Below, one piece after another: positions 10,982 through 20,765 of a stretch of 64,000 nt of DNA. The stretch is from positions 55,001 through 119,000 of the forward strand of contig WBZZ01005745.1 in NCBI GenBank assembly GCA_019918135.1, in the 5' to 3' direction. The stretch comes from Paulinella micropora. Its lineage: Eukaryota > Cercozoa > Imbricatea > Euglyphida > Paulinellidae. Position 1 is the stretch's first letter. Every line of letters starts with the position of its first letter. The notes under the pieces are model-generated. The model was not told the origin of the DNA. It saw nothing but the letters and a program-made list of their open reading frames with translations, and searched no databases. A program made the position numbers and the translations under genes.

Positions 10982-11511
10982 TGTTATTCTATATATTTCA
11001 TATATAATTATCTGGAATATATTTAGAATATTAATCCGTAACGGTATTATATTCACCGATGAGGACAACATATCCGGTGTTCACACAGAAATTCCTTAAC
11101 AGTCGTTACAGCCACTTATACCGTTATTACGGACTCAGTTGGCAACTGCCAATATTCATGAACACAGTTGGCAATTACCAATATCATTTATATCAGTGTC
11201 ACTTTATTATTTTCTCCACTAATGTTATCTCTGCCATAGTTGTTTCGACATTTACGATGCAGTGGAAACACGTGGTTATAAAGGTACAAACTGTTCAGAG
11301 CGCGCCCTAATATTTAGTATCTTACCCGTATTTCCATACAGACTTCAGCTAGGCACGCAGCCAACCAGACACGCGTCCAAGCACGCTGCTTATCAGTTTC
11401 TTGTACATTGTTTCATTCTCGGTAAAGTATTTTACCGATTTCTTCAAAGTCATTCTAATGACTAAGTATATGTTTTACTCGGCGTAAATGCAGTGTCGAT
11501 GAGTAATAACA
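10982..11511 (+). repeat. LTR B (3' LTR) of element 2
   Basis: 530 bp starting TGTTATTC and ending GTAATAACA, matching LTR A. The AT microsatellite resumes directly after it. Confidence 0.85.
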
Positions 11512-12218
11512 TATATATGTATATATTATATATATATATGCAAAGGAAAAGAAAGGTGCGATGTGGTTTGATATTATAGATAGAAGTATAATAGGTGGGT
11601 AGGGAGAAAAAAAATTGAGAGAGAGAGAGAAATAGAGAGAGAGAGAGAGAAATAGAGAGAGAGAAATAGAGAGAATAGAGAGAGAAAAATACAGAGAGAG
11701 TAGAGAGAGAGAGAGAGAGAAATAGAGAGAGAGAAATAGAGAGAGATGCTGAGGGCAAGTAGTTCTTTTTTCGTATCTCTATATTATTTCTGCTGTACTA
11801 CTTTCTTTCTTTCTTTCTTTCTCTCTTTCTTTCTTTCTTTTACTCTTCTTTCTTTCATTCTTTCTTTTTTCATTTTCTTTCATCTTTCTTACTTACTTAT
11901 TTTCTTCTTCTTCTTCTTCTTGTTCTTCTTGTTCTTCTTCTTGTTTTTCTTCTTCTTCTTGTTCTTCTTGTTCTTGTTCTTGTTCTTGTTCTTGTTCTTG
12001 TTCTTGTTCTTCTTGTTCTTGTTCTTGTTCTTCTTCTTCTTCTTGTTCTTCTTCTTCTTCTTGCTCTTACTCTTACTCTTACTTTTACTCTTACTCTTAC
12101 TCTTACTCTTACTCTTTTTACTTTTACTCTTACTCTTACTCTTACTCTTACTTTACTCTTACTCTTACTCCTACTCTTACTCTTACTTTACTCTTACTCT
12201 TACTCTTACTCTTACTCT

Positions 12219-12252
<34 letters not shown>

Positions 12253-12300
12253 TGTTGTTGTTGTTGTTGTTGTAGTAGCAGTAGTAGTAGTAGGATAGAT
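11512..12300. repeat. Dense microsatellite block
   Basis: Consecutive low-complexity tracts: AT repeats to about 11540, (GA)n with AAATAGAGAG words (about 11610-11745), TTTC/TTCTTG polypyrimidine (about 11800-12065), CTTACT hexamers (about 12065-12220), then TAG and TTG trinucleotides (12220-12290). The long plus frame over this block (poly Phe/Leu/Ser) is an artefact of the repeats. Confidence 0.85.
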
Positions 12301-13137
12301 AGACAGAAGAAGATATGTTAGTGGAAGAAGTAGTTAATAGAGAAGAGTAATAGTAATTTGAGAAAGACTGACTTATAAAATCACTCCCCCCAAATTAGTA
12401 TTTCTCCTAAGGTAAACAAATGAAGTGAAGTTGTATGATGCATGAAAGACAAGTGAGTTACACAATGTAAGTTATGTGGTTGTGTTGTTGTTTGTACAAC
12501 CAAGAAACAAAGGCTTAGTGATTGTCAGTGATGGTGGTATGTGAAAAGTTCGCGTGAAAATGACCATATCACATGGCATAGAGTGGATGTGCATGTTGGT
12601 GAGAAGGCATGTTTACACAAGACAAATCAAACAATGAATGTGTCTGGATGTATGGGGATGTATGAAAAGATGTGCGAATGTCTATGTAAATGTATGGAAA
12701 CAAATTGTGGGTCATGTGAGTGAGAATGGGATAAGATAGATATATGTAGTTGGAAATGCACCTGCTATGTATCTGCCTGTTTGTCTCTTATTCTATTATC
12801 CTCACTGTTTCTATGTGTGTGCATGTCGTGTTCAAATGGGATGTAAGTGTGTGTGTGTTTGTGTATGCATTGTGTTCGTTTCTGTCTGACTGTCCTGAAT
12901 TTCTATCTGCCTATTCTGCCTATCAAAATTGTTGCGTTGAAGTATCGTCAGTCGCGCGTCCGCGTCGTCGATGCTTGTAGCGCAAAACAGAGGGCAGGGT
13001 AGCCAGAGAGAAGGAGGGACTTGTCCAGCTTGTTGCAGGTTCGATCGTTGTAGTCGTTGACGTTGTCGTCGTCCTGATTTCCCTGATTTGGGTCTGTTTT
13101 TCGGACAGAACCCACCGATGTCGCAAGTTGTTCAGCG
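12301..13137. other. Element 1 interior, no gene
   Basis: TG-rich, moderately low-complexity sequence between the microsatellites and the repeat-encoding ORF. I see no supported coding sequence. Confidence 0.5.
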
Positions 13138-13536
13138 TCAGGCTTGTTGTGCGATCAGTTCTTCAGCAGCGTTGTACAGGTTCAGTTCTTGAGCACCAGT
13201 GTGCAGGGCCAGTTCTTCAGTAGCGGTATCCAGGTTCAGTTCTTCAGCACCAGTGTGCAGGTTCAGTTCGTTAGCAGCGGTAACAGAGCGCAGGTTGAGT
13301 TGTTCGGTATCAGAGCGCGTAGCAGAGCGCAGATCCAGTGCTTCAGTAGCAGAGCGCGTAGCAGAGCGCAGATCCAGTGATTCAGTAGCAGAGCGCGTAG
13401 CAGAGCGCAGATCCAGTGCTTCAGTAGCAGAGCGAAACAGCAAGAAGTCCAGTGTCTTCCAGTTGTCGTTGGCGCAGTCGCCACAGTGGGGCAGTGTAAC
13501 CGACAGTTCCGTGGAAAAAAAAATCAATAATTCCAA
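13138..13536 (-). CDS. Repeat-rich ORF just inside the 5' end of element 1
   Basis: A minus-strand frame of about 132 residues, 45 nt downstream of the right (5') LTR. Its core is built from repeats of the type LRSATRSATEALD (three units of about 19 residues), followed by diverged acidic units (EELNLHTG, EELNLDTA). The DNA repeats are near 13205-13265 and 13315-13435. The frame lacks a good ATG; its first codon is TTG. No known domain: it may be a leader or remnant gag with expanded repeats, or simply a tandem repeat that happens to be open. Confidence 0.35.
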   Translation of the reverse strand: MELLIFFSTELSVTLPHCGDCANDNWKTLDFLLFRSATEALDLRSATRSATESLDLRSATRSATEALDLRSATRSDTEQLNLRSVTAANELNLHTGAEELNLDTATEELALHTGAQELNLYNAAEELIAQQA

Positions 13537-13561
13537 GTAAAATTGAATTTTCTTTCCTCCT

Positions 13562-13581
13562 GGGAGCGCAAGGCCATAACC
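13562..13581 (-). promoter_or_regulatory. Primer-binding site of element 1
   Basis: Directly inside the 5' LTR the minus strand reads GGTTATGGCCTTGCGCTCCC. Its complement ends CCATAACC, the conserved anticodon-loop sequence of initiator tRNA-Met. An ATG (13577-13575) lies inside it. Confidence 0.65.
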
Positions 13582-14037
13582 TGTTATGACCAGATCTCAC
13601 ACAAACAGAGAGATCAGATCATATTATAATAATCAGCCTGTTTCGACGCAGAGTATCCCTGGAGGATGAAAGTTGACTTTAATATCAGATTGACCAAGAT
13701 TAATGAAACGAGAAACAGCAACCAAAAGGTTGGAAAAAAGGTCCAAAGGCAAACGGTATTACTCCGTTTACTCATGTTATGAATAAATCATTAATGCCAT
13801 TGATAATAGTTGGAATAGCTATATATTGCTAATAGGATCAGGAAGTCCTAATCGTTAATAATTATTATTATGTATTGGCATCCGGGACAGGAAGTCCTTA
13901 TCATCAATAATTATTCTATCTTGCCGTGAAAATATACAATATCACCATATGATGAGAAAATATGTTAGATGGTAATGTACTAAATATGTGTACATCATGG
14001 TATTGAACATATCATATCATATAATATAGGTATAACA
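13582..14037 (-). repeat. 5' LTR of element 1
   Basis: About 456 bp with TGTTAT and ATAACA termini, matching 5574-6028. Its outer edge joins gypsy coding sequence at the TCGCC target duplication (14038-14042). Confidence 0.9.
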
Positions 14038-17000
14038 TCGCCTTGGTCGACGTCCATACCTTCTTGCCTGGGTGCTGATGCTGCGTTATTCTCCGCAGCC
14101 GGGATCGGCTGATCGGGATTATCCTTCGCCTCGGTCATATCACGGCGCTTGGGCGGGGCACGCAAGCTTACGTTTAGCTTTTGGATAGCGTCCGCCATTG
14201 TCTCGTTGCGGTCGAGCATGGGGTTAAAGCGCATTAAGCGTCGGACGTGAACCCCCAGTGTCTTGCCTCTACCCTGTATGCGGTAGGTCAGGGCCCCTAC
14301 TTGTTCCAACACTGTGTAGGGTCTCTGCCACATGAGGACGAGTTTAACACTGACCAAGTTGGGGGCCTGCGGGACGTATAAGAATACTATGTCCCCCGCA
14401 TGGTACTCTCCCGATTCGTACTTGATCTTGGATTGTGTGTTCTGGTTTTGGCAGCTGGCCTCTTCAGCCTCTCGGGCCTTGGCCACATAATATCGAGCTT
14501 CCGCTATCACCCTTAGGCGACATGCGAAGAGCTCTTCTCGTTCTAATAATCCGCCTTCCGGGCGGTGCGGGAGCACCACATCTTCCGGAATACGTAGATG
14601 GCGGCCGTACACGAGCAAGTTTGGGGAGGCGCCAGTGGTCTCCCACCCAACGCCTTCGAGCCCGTGTTGTTCGGACGGAAGTGCCTTATGCCATATATGT
14701 TTGTTATAATCACTGCAATATTGTTGGAGGGCGGCTTTGAGCTGCCTATGGACCCTCTCTATCTTGCCGTTGCTCTCCGGCGAGTATGCCGTGACATATT
14801 TCCATTTAAATCCCCACGCCGCAGACAGTTGTGCCGAGAGTTCATTGGTGAACTCTGAGCCCCTATCGCTGTATACGTTCTTGGGCACTCCCGTATACCA
14901 AAAGACGTGATTGATCAATGCCTTGCACGTCGATGCTGCGTCCTTCTCCTTGACCGGGACCGCGAACACGTAGTTCAAAAAACTGTCAATGGAGGTCAGG
15001 ATGTACCGGTAGTTATGCCTGTTCTGATCGTGGTAGTGGGCCCACGAAGTCTATGTGCAGGGTCTCAAAAAGATATTCTGTAAGCTTGTATTTGCCATAC
15101 AGGCCCTTCTGAGAGTTCGGATGCGGAGATTTGGTTTGTTTACAGTGTTCGCAGGTGTCCACTGTTTCGGCAATAGCCTTTTGCATACCATGCCACCAAA
15201 ACTTCCGTGAAATAAACCATGACATTTTGTCCCTTCCTAGGTGGGAGTTCAGGGCGGAGCGATGGGTAGCGGTTAAGACCGCGCGTCGGAGCTGTGGAGG
15301 GACCCGCAGCGTCCATTTGTACGGCGTCTTGTCCCACTTACCTCCGCACCCCTTGTACCAGTGGAGGTCGTCGTGCCATGCCATGGGCTTCTTCAGGAGG
15401 TGGATCTCCCTTGTCTCGGGATGCTTTTGGGCATCCATGGCATGAGATATAAAGGGGCCCCATTCCTTCGAATCCCTGGCTAATTGACTAAATACCGCAG
15501 GGCTGGCCAAGGTCATGTCCATGTCATCCAGCTGTAGGGCGCTGGTGACCAGGCCGATGTGATCCTTGGTGTGTTGCGTTTGGGTCGCGGCGGCAATGAT
15601 AGCAGATCTAGATGGGTGAACATGTTTCGGCACCCAGAACGACTGATTCTTATTGGCAAAGAACACGTTCGTGGAGTGTTCGTGTTTGTGGGTCTGTCCC
15701 TCCCGTATATCTCCTTCGCTGAGGATGTCTGTCTGCGTATCAATCTCCTCGAGGAGATCCCGCCAGTCTTCCGCGTCGTGCTTGGCGCAGCATACGCGGC
15801 GGATAGACTCGAGGTTTTCCAGCAACTGCTCTTGGGTATCCGGTTTATATCCCGGTTGCCAGCTGATGGCGCTGGTGGCTATATATGCCATACCCGTCGG
15901 CAGTGTGTCTATGAACCCCGGCGTGTGTTCGTTAGCCAACCAGTCGTCGTTGCCAGTCCACCCGACAAGGCATGCCGTTGGTGTGTACATGGCAAACCGG
16001 TCAAGTCCGTCCCCGATGGAGCCCTTGACTCTCGGCATTCGGGAAAGGCTGTCCGGGACCGTGTTTTCCTTGCCTTTGATATACTCGATGGTGAAATCAT
16101 ACAAGGCTAATTCCGACTGCCATCTTGCTAGTCGGCCCGTATGTTCCTTGTCCATGAGCCATCTCAGGTTGGCATGGTCAGTTTGGACTATTATGTTCGG
16201 TGCATCCCACAAGTACTCTCGCAGCCGGCTAAATGCCCACACGATGGCCAGCGCTTCGCGCTGTCGTGTGCAGTAGTTCACCTGTTCGGGTGTCAGCTTT
16301 TTACTGACGAACATGATAGGCCGGAGTTGTTTGTAAACGGAGTCGTATTGCTGTAATACCGCCCCGACTGCATATTTGGATGCGTCAGTGGCGAGTACAA
16401 AGCGCTTTTCGAAATCGGGCAGAATTAGGACTGACCCGCCCTCTGTAAGAGAGTCTCGTGTTAGGGCTTCCTTTAACTTGTTATACGTCTCTTCGGCCGC
16501 GGGTGGCCACTCCCCGTACGGGTCACCTTTAAGGCAGAAGTCCCGTACCGGTTTGACGAAGTCTTGGAAGTTGGGAGTAAATTCGGAGTAAACTTGGGCA
16601 TACAAAGGAAAGAGTGTAGCGCAGTGCGTGTGTTAGGGCACGGGAGGAAACGAATGGCGTCCCGCTTCTCCGGCTTTAGCACTATTTCGCCCCCCTGAAC
16701 CCTGTATCCTAGATAGTCGATATGATCGGTGGCGAACGAGCACTTCTTTAGGTTCAGCCTCAGGCCGAAGGCCTCCAAGCGACGTAACACATCTGACACA
16801 TGAGCCAGGTGTTCCGCCTCCGTTCTGGAGTAAATAACGATGTCGTCAGTATAGCAGAAGCTATACTGGTTAGTGTGACCGTAGGTCTCTATGAACTGTG
16901 CGTCCCCACATTTCGGATCCGATAGAGCCTGGTTCATACAGTCCTGGAATATTGCCGGGGCCGTCTTCAGTCCCATCGGAGGACTGTCCACTGGTACAGT

Positions 17001-17683
17001 CTCCCTCCGACGGCGAAGGTAGTCAACGGGCGGCTTTCCGCTTCGAGCGGTATATTCCAGAAGCCGTTCTTTAGGTCGAGTTTGGGACAGAATTTGGCCT
17101 CTCGACTCCTGTTCAGACCGTCTCGCATGCGAGGGATAGGTGCCTCGACGCTCTTAATGATCTTGTTAAGCCTGGCGTAATTGATGCAAAATCGTTGTTT
17201 GCCGTCCGTCTTCGGAGCTAGCCTGACCGGTGATCGAAATTCCGACCACGACAGTTCTATCAGTCGTTTGGCTAATATGTCCTGTACCATTTCCTCACAG
17301 ATCTGTTCCTCTTTATAACTGAGGCGTGATCCTTTGAGGCGGGGCATGGTCTGTCCAACCTGTCGTTCTATCCTGGCGGCGGTATGGGTCACACCACCGG
17401 CGACAAGTGGGCCGAACAACGTTTTGTTCTTCAAGAATTGGGGCTTGAGGTCTCTGACAAAGTCTGGCGATCCTTGTCGCGCTATGACCTCGTCAATGAT
17501 CCCTTCGACTGGCTTTTGGTCCCGCGGGTCATCTGGGTACTCAAGATCATACAAGTCCAACAGAGGTAGGTCAGACCGACCAGCAGACATATAACAGTTA
17601 CGAACATCATCACTCTTTGCCTCCTCACTCGTCTGGCTCCCTCCGGGACAACGTTCTGAACCGTAACTGCAGCCCCATCCCAC
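14038..17683 (-). pseudogene. Ty3/gypsy polyprotein (RT, RNase H, integrase), gypsy-1
   Basis: Domains in order on the minus strand. RT starts in 17683-16967 and continues in 16991-16473, with the catalytic YTDD in FCYTDDIVIYS. RNase H runs in 16605-15013 (DASK, Glu in REALAIVW, TDH, DSLSR). The H-H-C-C zinc module follows (HRSALNSH, CEHC). The integrase core has its first Asp in LHIDFVG, the second in SDRGSEF, and Glu in NGKIERVH, followed by a GPY-like region. Frameshifts lie near 16985, 16605 and 15015; otherwise the frames are intact. No gag, protease or 5' LTR is visible to the right, so it is 5'-truncated near 17.65 kb. The end continues at 4978-5573 beyond the LTR insertion. Confidence 0.85.
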
Positions 17684-18426
17684 TGCTTTGGCACCCCTTT
17701 GTTGCTTGAGACAGCCGAACGAGAAGCAGCCTGCACGAGGGGGACGTCGTCATCACTAGACTCTGGATCCCCATCCCTCCCAACCTGCAAAGAGGGAGTA
17801 CCACCACCACCTGCAAGAGGGCGAATACTGTCCTCTGTCTCAACGGATGTCGAACCAACCCCAGACGAAGCAACCCCAAATCGGGTAAGCTGTCGTGTTG
17901 GGGCGCCGCTGGCCCTGATAGAATCGAGCAGAGCCTCTTTTTCACTCGTTACCAAGGAGACAGACTTCAGCGGTAAAGGGTAATTCTCCTCCGGCACAAC
18001 GAATAAAATTGAGCCCGTCTCTGTCTCCAGACACAAAACAGGGATTCTGACTCTTTTCGCCGCGGCTTCGGCGATCCATAGCGGGTACGCGTCTCTGGGA
18101 CTGGTGGTGATCTTCGTCTCCGCATCGGGAACATAATTCAAGAGGATCTCTTGGTCCTTGCGTACAGGAAAAGACACAGTCACCAGCGAAGAACCCTTGC
18201 CCACCCTGGCGTTGGGTCGAATGTTCTCGTCGACCGCTGGTCCCTGTTGAAACCCGCGCGTTCCTGGCGGCTGCGCCGATGCTAAAGATCGGGTGCATGC
18301 CAGCCTCCAGGCCATGGCTTGTGCGAATAGTAAAGTGCTGCGTGTGCGCGTCATTGGATGTGCCGACAGGCTTCCCACCCTCGTGCAGCAACCTATGAAC
18401 ATACATACATACACACATACATACAA
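17640..18426 (-). pseudogene. ORF with possible SET-like C-terminal motif, truncated
   Basis: An open minus frame upstream of the gypsy RT. Its first residues are encoded by an ACAT microsatellite (18395-18425), so the true start is unknown and the repeat may be an intron. Around 18160-18230 the protein has N-x3-NARV, then about 20 residues later QEILLNY, the spacing and chemistry of the end of a SET methyltransferase fold (NHxCxPN ... GEEL..xY). The catalytic His and Cys of that motif are absent here. It is followed by an acidic Ser/Asp-rich stretch (SSDDDVPL). It could be a host gene exon or a gypsy N-terminal piece. Recognition is tentative. Confidence 0.3.
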
Positions 18427-18429
18427 ATG

Positions 18430-18717
18430 TAGTTAATGATTCCGGTAGCTCGGTTGACAGAGGCCGGGTTGAAACCGGGAGACTTTGGTAGTTCTTAGTT
18501 GAACAGATTGTGAGTGATTTATTGAGTAAAGTGTTTGCCGCCTAAACTGAGAGCGGCAAAACCAAAACAGGTCACTGGCTGACAATGCCAAATGCAGGAA
18601 GAAGCTCAATCAGAAATGATAGGTTTATCAGTCCTATCGACATCAATATAATGACGTAACTGTCATATCACGAGTAACTGCTGTCAGAAATTATTATAAC
18701 CTTTATTGTAATGTAAA
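18430..18717 (-). repeat. Probable 3' LTR of copia-1 (single copy, boundaries uncertain)
   Basis: AT-rich non-coding sequence between the polypurine tract and the microsatellite-bearing ORF. By position it should be the 3' LTR of the minus-strand copia element. No second copy is in the window, and no clear TG start is visible at the tract, so the limits are guesses. Confidence 0.3.
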
Positions 18718-18731
18718 GCTCCCCCAAATTT
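18718..18731 (-). promoter_or_regulatory. Polypurine tract of copia-1
   Basis: The minus strand reads AAATTTGGGGGAGC about 120 nt after the RNase H stop, in the position and composition of a copia polypurine tract. The copia tract near 33472 also ends GGGGGAGC. Confidence 0.55.
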
Positions 18732-18849
18732 CAGAGGTAGTTACTAATGGAGTCACTAATGAAGTAGAAGTCACAAATATATTATATACTTATCAGTAAA
18801 GACATAGGACACCTATACTGAGCAAAAACATAAGCATCCACTGTAATGC

Positions 18850-20611
18850 TTACTTGGACTGATGTCCAGACAGTCTGTCTGCCCCCTTCTTGAACAAGGA
18901 CTGGCTCGCGATTTTCTTTGAGAGAGCATCGGCGCGATTGTCTGCTGATGGGACCCGAATCACAACCTCCCCCTTCCTCATCGCCTCAGTCAAATGGATT
19001 GCCTCAGAGCAATATGACGCAGCTTCTTACCAAACACCGATTCCGGCGCAGTACACACCGTAGCCTGATTGTCGACATTGAGAGTCGGCGTCGCCATCAA
19101 CTCGGCTTTCAACTGGTTCTCATCCGACCAAGGCAAAGCCCGAATCATATTGCGCACCGACTCAAGATCGTGCAGCACCTCCGAAGCCGCGTAAGTTTCA
19201 CTCTCTTGCGTACCTGTGGCTAAATGCTTCTGATTGGAAGCCCTCACCATCACCGGCCCATCTGCCAGGAACACCACACCCCCTGTTCGCGAATACATGC
19301 GACTTCCATTTCCCAGTGACGAATCTGAGTCTGCCTCCGGCGTACGGTTGCCATTCGACGAGAACTTGACACCCCTGTTCTTGACGAACAGGAAATAGCG
19401 CAACAGCTGCTCCGCCGCTCGATAATCGAACTTGCTCCTGTCGGACTGATGCCCAGCCAGTTAACTTAGCGGAAGAATCGACTCCGGGCAACTCGCCTTC
19501 AAGTAGATGTAACTCCCTACAAGCTCCTAACGCCGGCACCATCTTCGATCCCTCTGGCAACCACGGCGTCTTGGCCGGCATCCACGGACGCCCATCGTTC
19601 CTCTTGAACCTCGCCATCAACGTCTCCGTGTACTCGCGTTGGTAGATGTATAGATAGATATGGTGTACACACCACCCTTCCTGCTAACCTCAACTCAAGG
19701 GAGAGGAACTGTTTGACCGGGCCTAGATCCTTCACGTTTCCCCAGTCCTTGTTGATCTTCTCCACATACTCCTCCCGGCTTGCCTTAGACGCTGCAGCAT
19801 GAATGTTATCATCGACATTTTAAGTCAACACTTCAGTCTTCTTCGTCTCAGGATCAACCCTCCCGAACATGACCTGCTCCAGGATGCTCTACACAAAGCC
19901 CATCTTCTTCTGAGTCGGAACCACTCGGTCGTTCCAATAGATGTGGCCTGAGGGCTTCAAACCATTGACTCCCCCAAGAGCCTCCCACACCACATTAGGT
20001 GGCGTGTAGCCAGCCGGAGGTTGCCATACCGGTACTCGCAGCTTTACCTGTGGAAATGCACTCTCCTCGTCCATCCCAAATATATCAAGGTCCTGCAATA
20101 CCGCAAGAGCACACGTAGACCACACCAACTCAACTCTACACGTCGCTAGATCTACTCTATCATACTGCCCAGCCGGTTGTCGGAAACCAATGCCAGCAAT
20201 CCTCGACTTTGTATCCACTACCGGACCTTCGACCGTCTCTCGCTTTTCAAAGTCGACAAACCTCGTTGGAACCAGTGGCTGCCCCGGAGGCTTCTCCGAC
20301 ACATGACGCTCCACTATAGCACCCAACCTAAGGTGCTTGTCGATGTCCTTGAACCTTGAGTCGTTGAATTTGCCTGAGGCAGTAGCCTCGCGATGAGGAG
20401 CCGGGACCGTCACCAAGTATGCACCAGAACGGAAGTTAGTTGGCTTCGTTGGCTTCCTGCTCCTCACCCCTGCAACTATGTTGGACGTGTCAATGGTGTT
20501 CCCCATCCACACCACTGGCACCCCCCTTGCATCTCTCTTCTCAGGTCTGCCCCAGCAAGACCCTGCAATCCTCTCGAACGAGGCAACAACACACTGGCAG
20601 ACACCCCACAC
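18850..20611 (-). pseudogene. Ty1/copia reverse transcriptase-RNase H, copia-1, degraded
   Basis: RT N-terminus at 20611-19889 carries LVTVPAPHREA, SRFKDID and the metal-binding-region equivalent MDEESAFPQV. A stop (TAA) lies just before the catalytic NVDD near 19815. RT continues in 19765-19517 (DLGPVKQFLSLEL). RNase H follows at 19620-18990 with TGGVVFLADG, SETYAAS and DNQATV, and ends in the classic copia tail (Asp-Asn-Arg-Ala-Asp-Ala-Leu-Ser-Lys) before TAA at 18850-18852. At least three frame changes and one nonsense codon make it inactive. Confidence 0.8.
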
Positions 20612-20765
20612 ACACTCCCAGCAGCAGCTCTCGCATCCACCTTGCTGTCACGTCCACCAGCCGACTTCTCGTCTCCAACGACCACCAGCTTTATGACCCC
20701 GCCTTCATCAGTTGGACCATCACGTGAGTACTCACGTGCAGACGGACCGTCCGCCACGTCTCCCA

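Larger units (their letters stand above)
7105..11511 (+). mobile_element. Nested non-autonomous LTR element with three LTR pieces (element 2)
   Basis: Two long LTRs (7282-7806, 10982-11511) begin TGTTATTC and end AATAACA. A primer-binding site follows the first and a polypurine tract precedes the second, so the element is in plus orientation. To the left of the first LTR, 7122-7281 repeats the internal 3' end, including the polypurine tract. Left of that, 7105-7121 resembles the first 17 bp of an LTR. The whole therefore reads: LTR stub, 3' interior, LTR, full interior, LTR. TATAT flanks both outer ends, consistent with a target duplication but weak evidence inside an AT repeat. There is no gag or pol. 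Confidence 0.75.
5574..14037 (-). mobile_element. Complete non-autonomous copia-like LTR element (element 1)
   Basis: Two LTRs of about 455 bp (5574-6028, 13582-14037) begin TGTTAT and end ATAACA, and TCGCC lies immediately outside both ends (5569-5573, 14038-14042), a 5-bp target duplication. Orientation is minus: a polypurine tract (TCGTCCGGGGGGAG) abuts the left LTR internally, and a primer site beginning GGTTATGG abuts the right LTR. That site matches the type complementary to the anticodon arm of initiator tRNA-Met, as known for copia. The 7.5-kb interior has no gag or pol, only a short repeat-rich ORF, microsatellites and a nested second LTR element. It is therefore a large non-autonomous (LARD-like) element that must rely on another element's proteins. 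It disrupts the gypsy polyprotein. Confidence 0.9.

Noticed and set aside
11746..12321. Long plus frame of poly Phe/Leu/Ser
   Set aside because: It is a translation of TTC, CTT and TAG microsatellites. Composition alone keeps it open.
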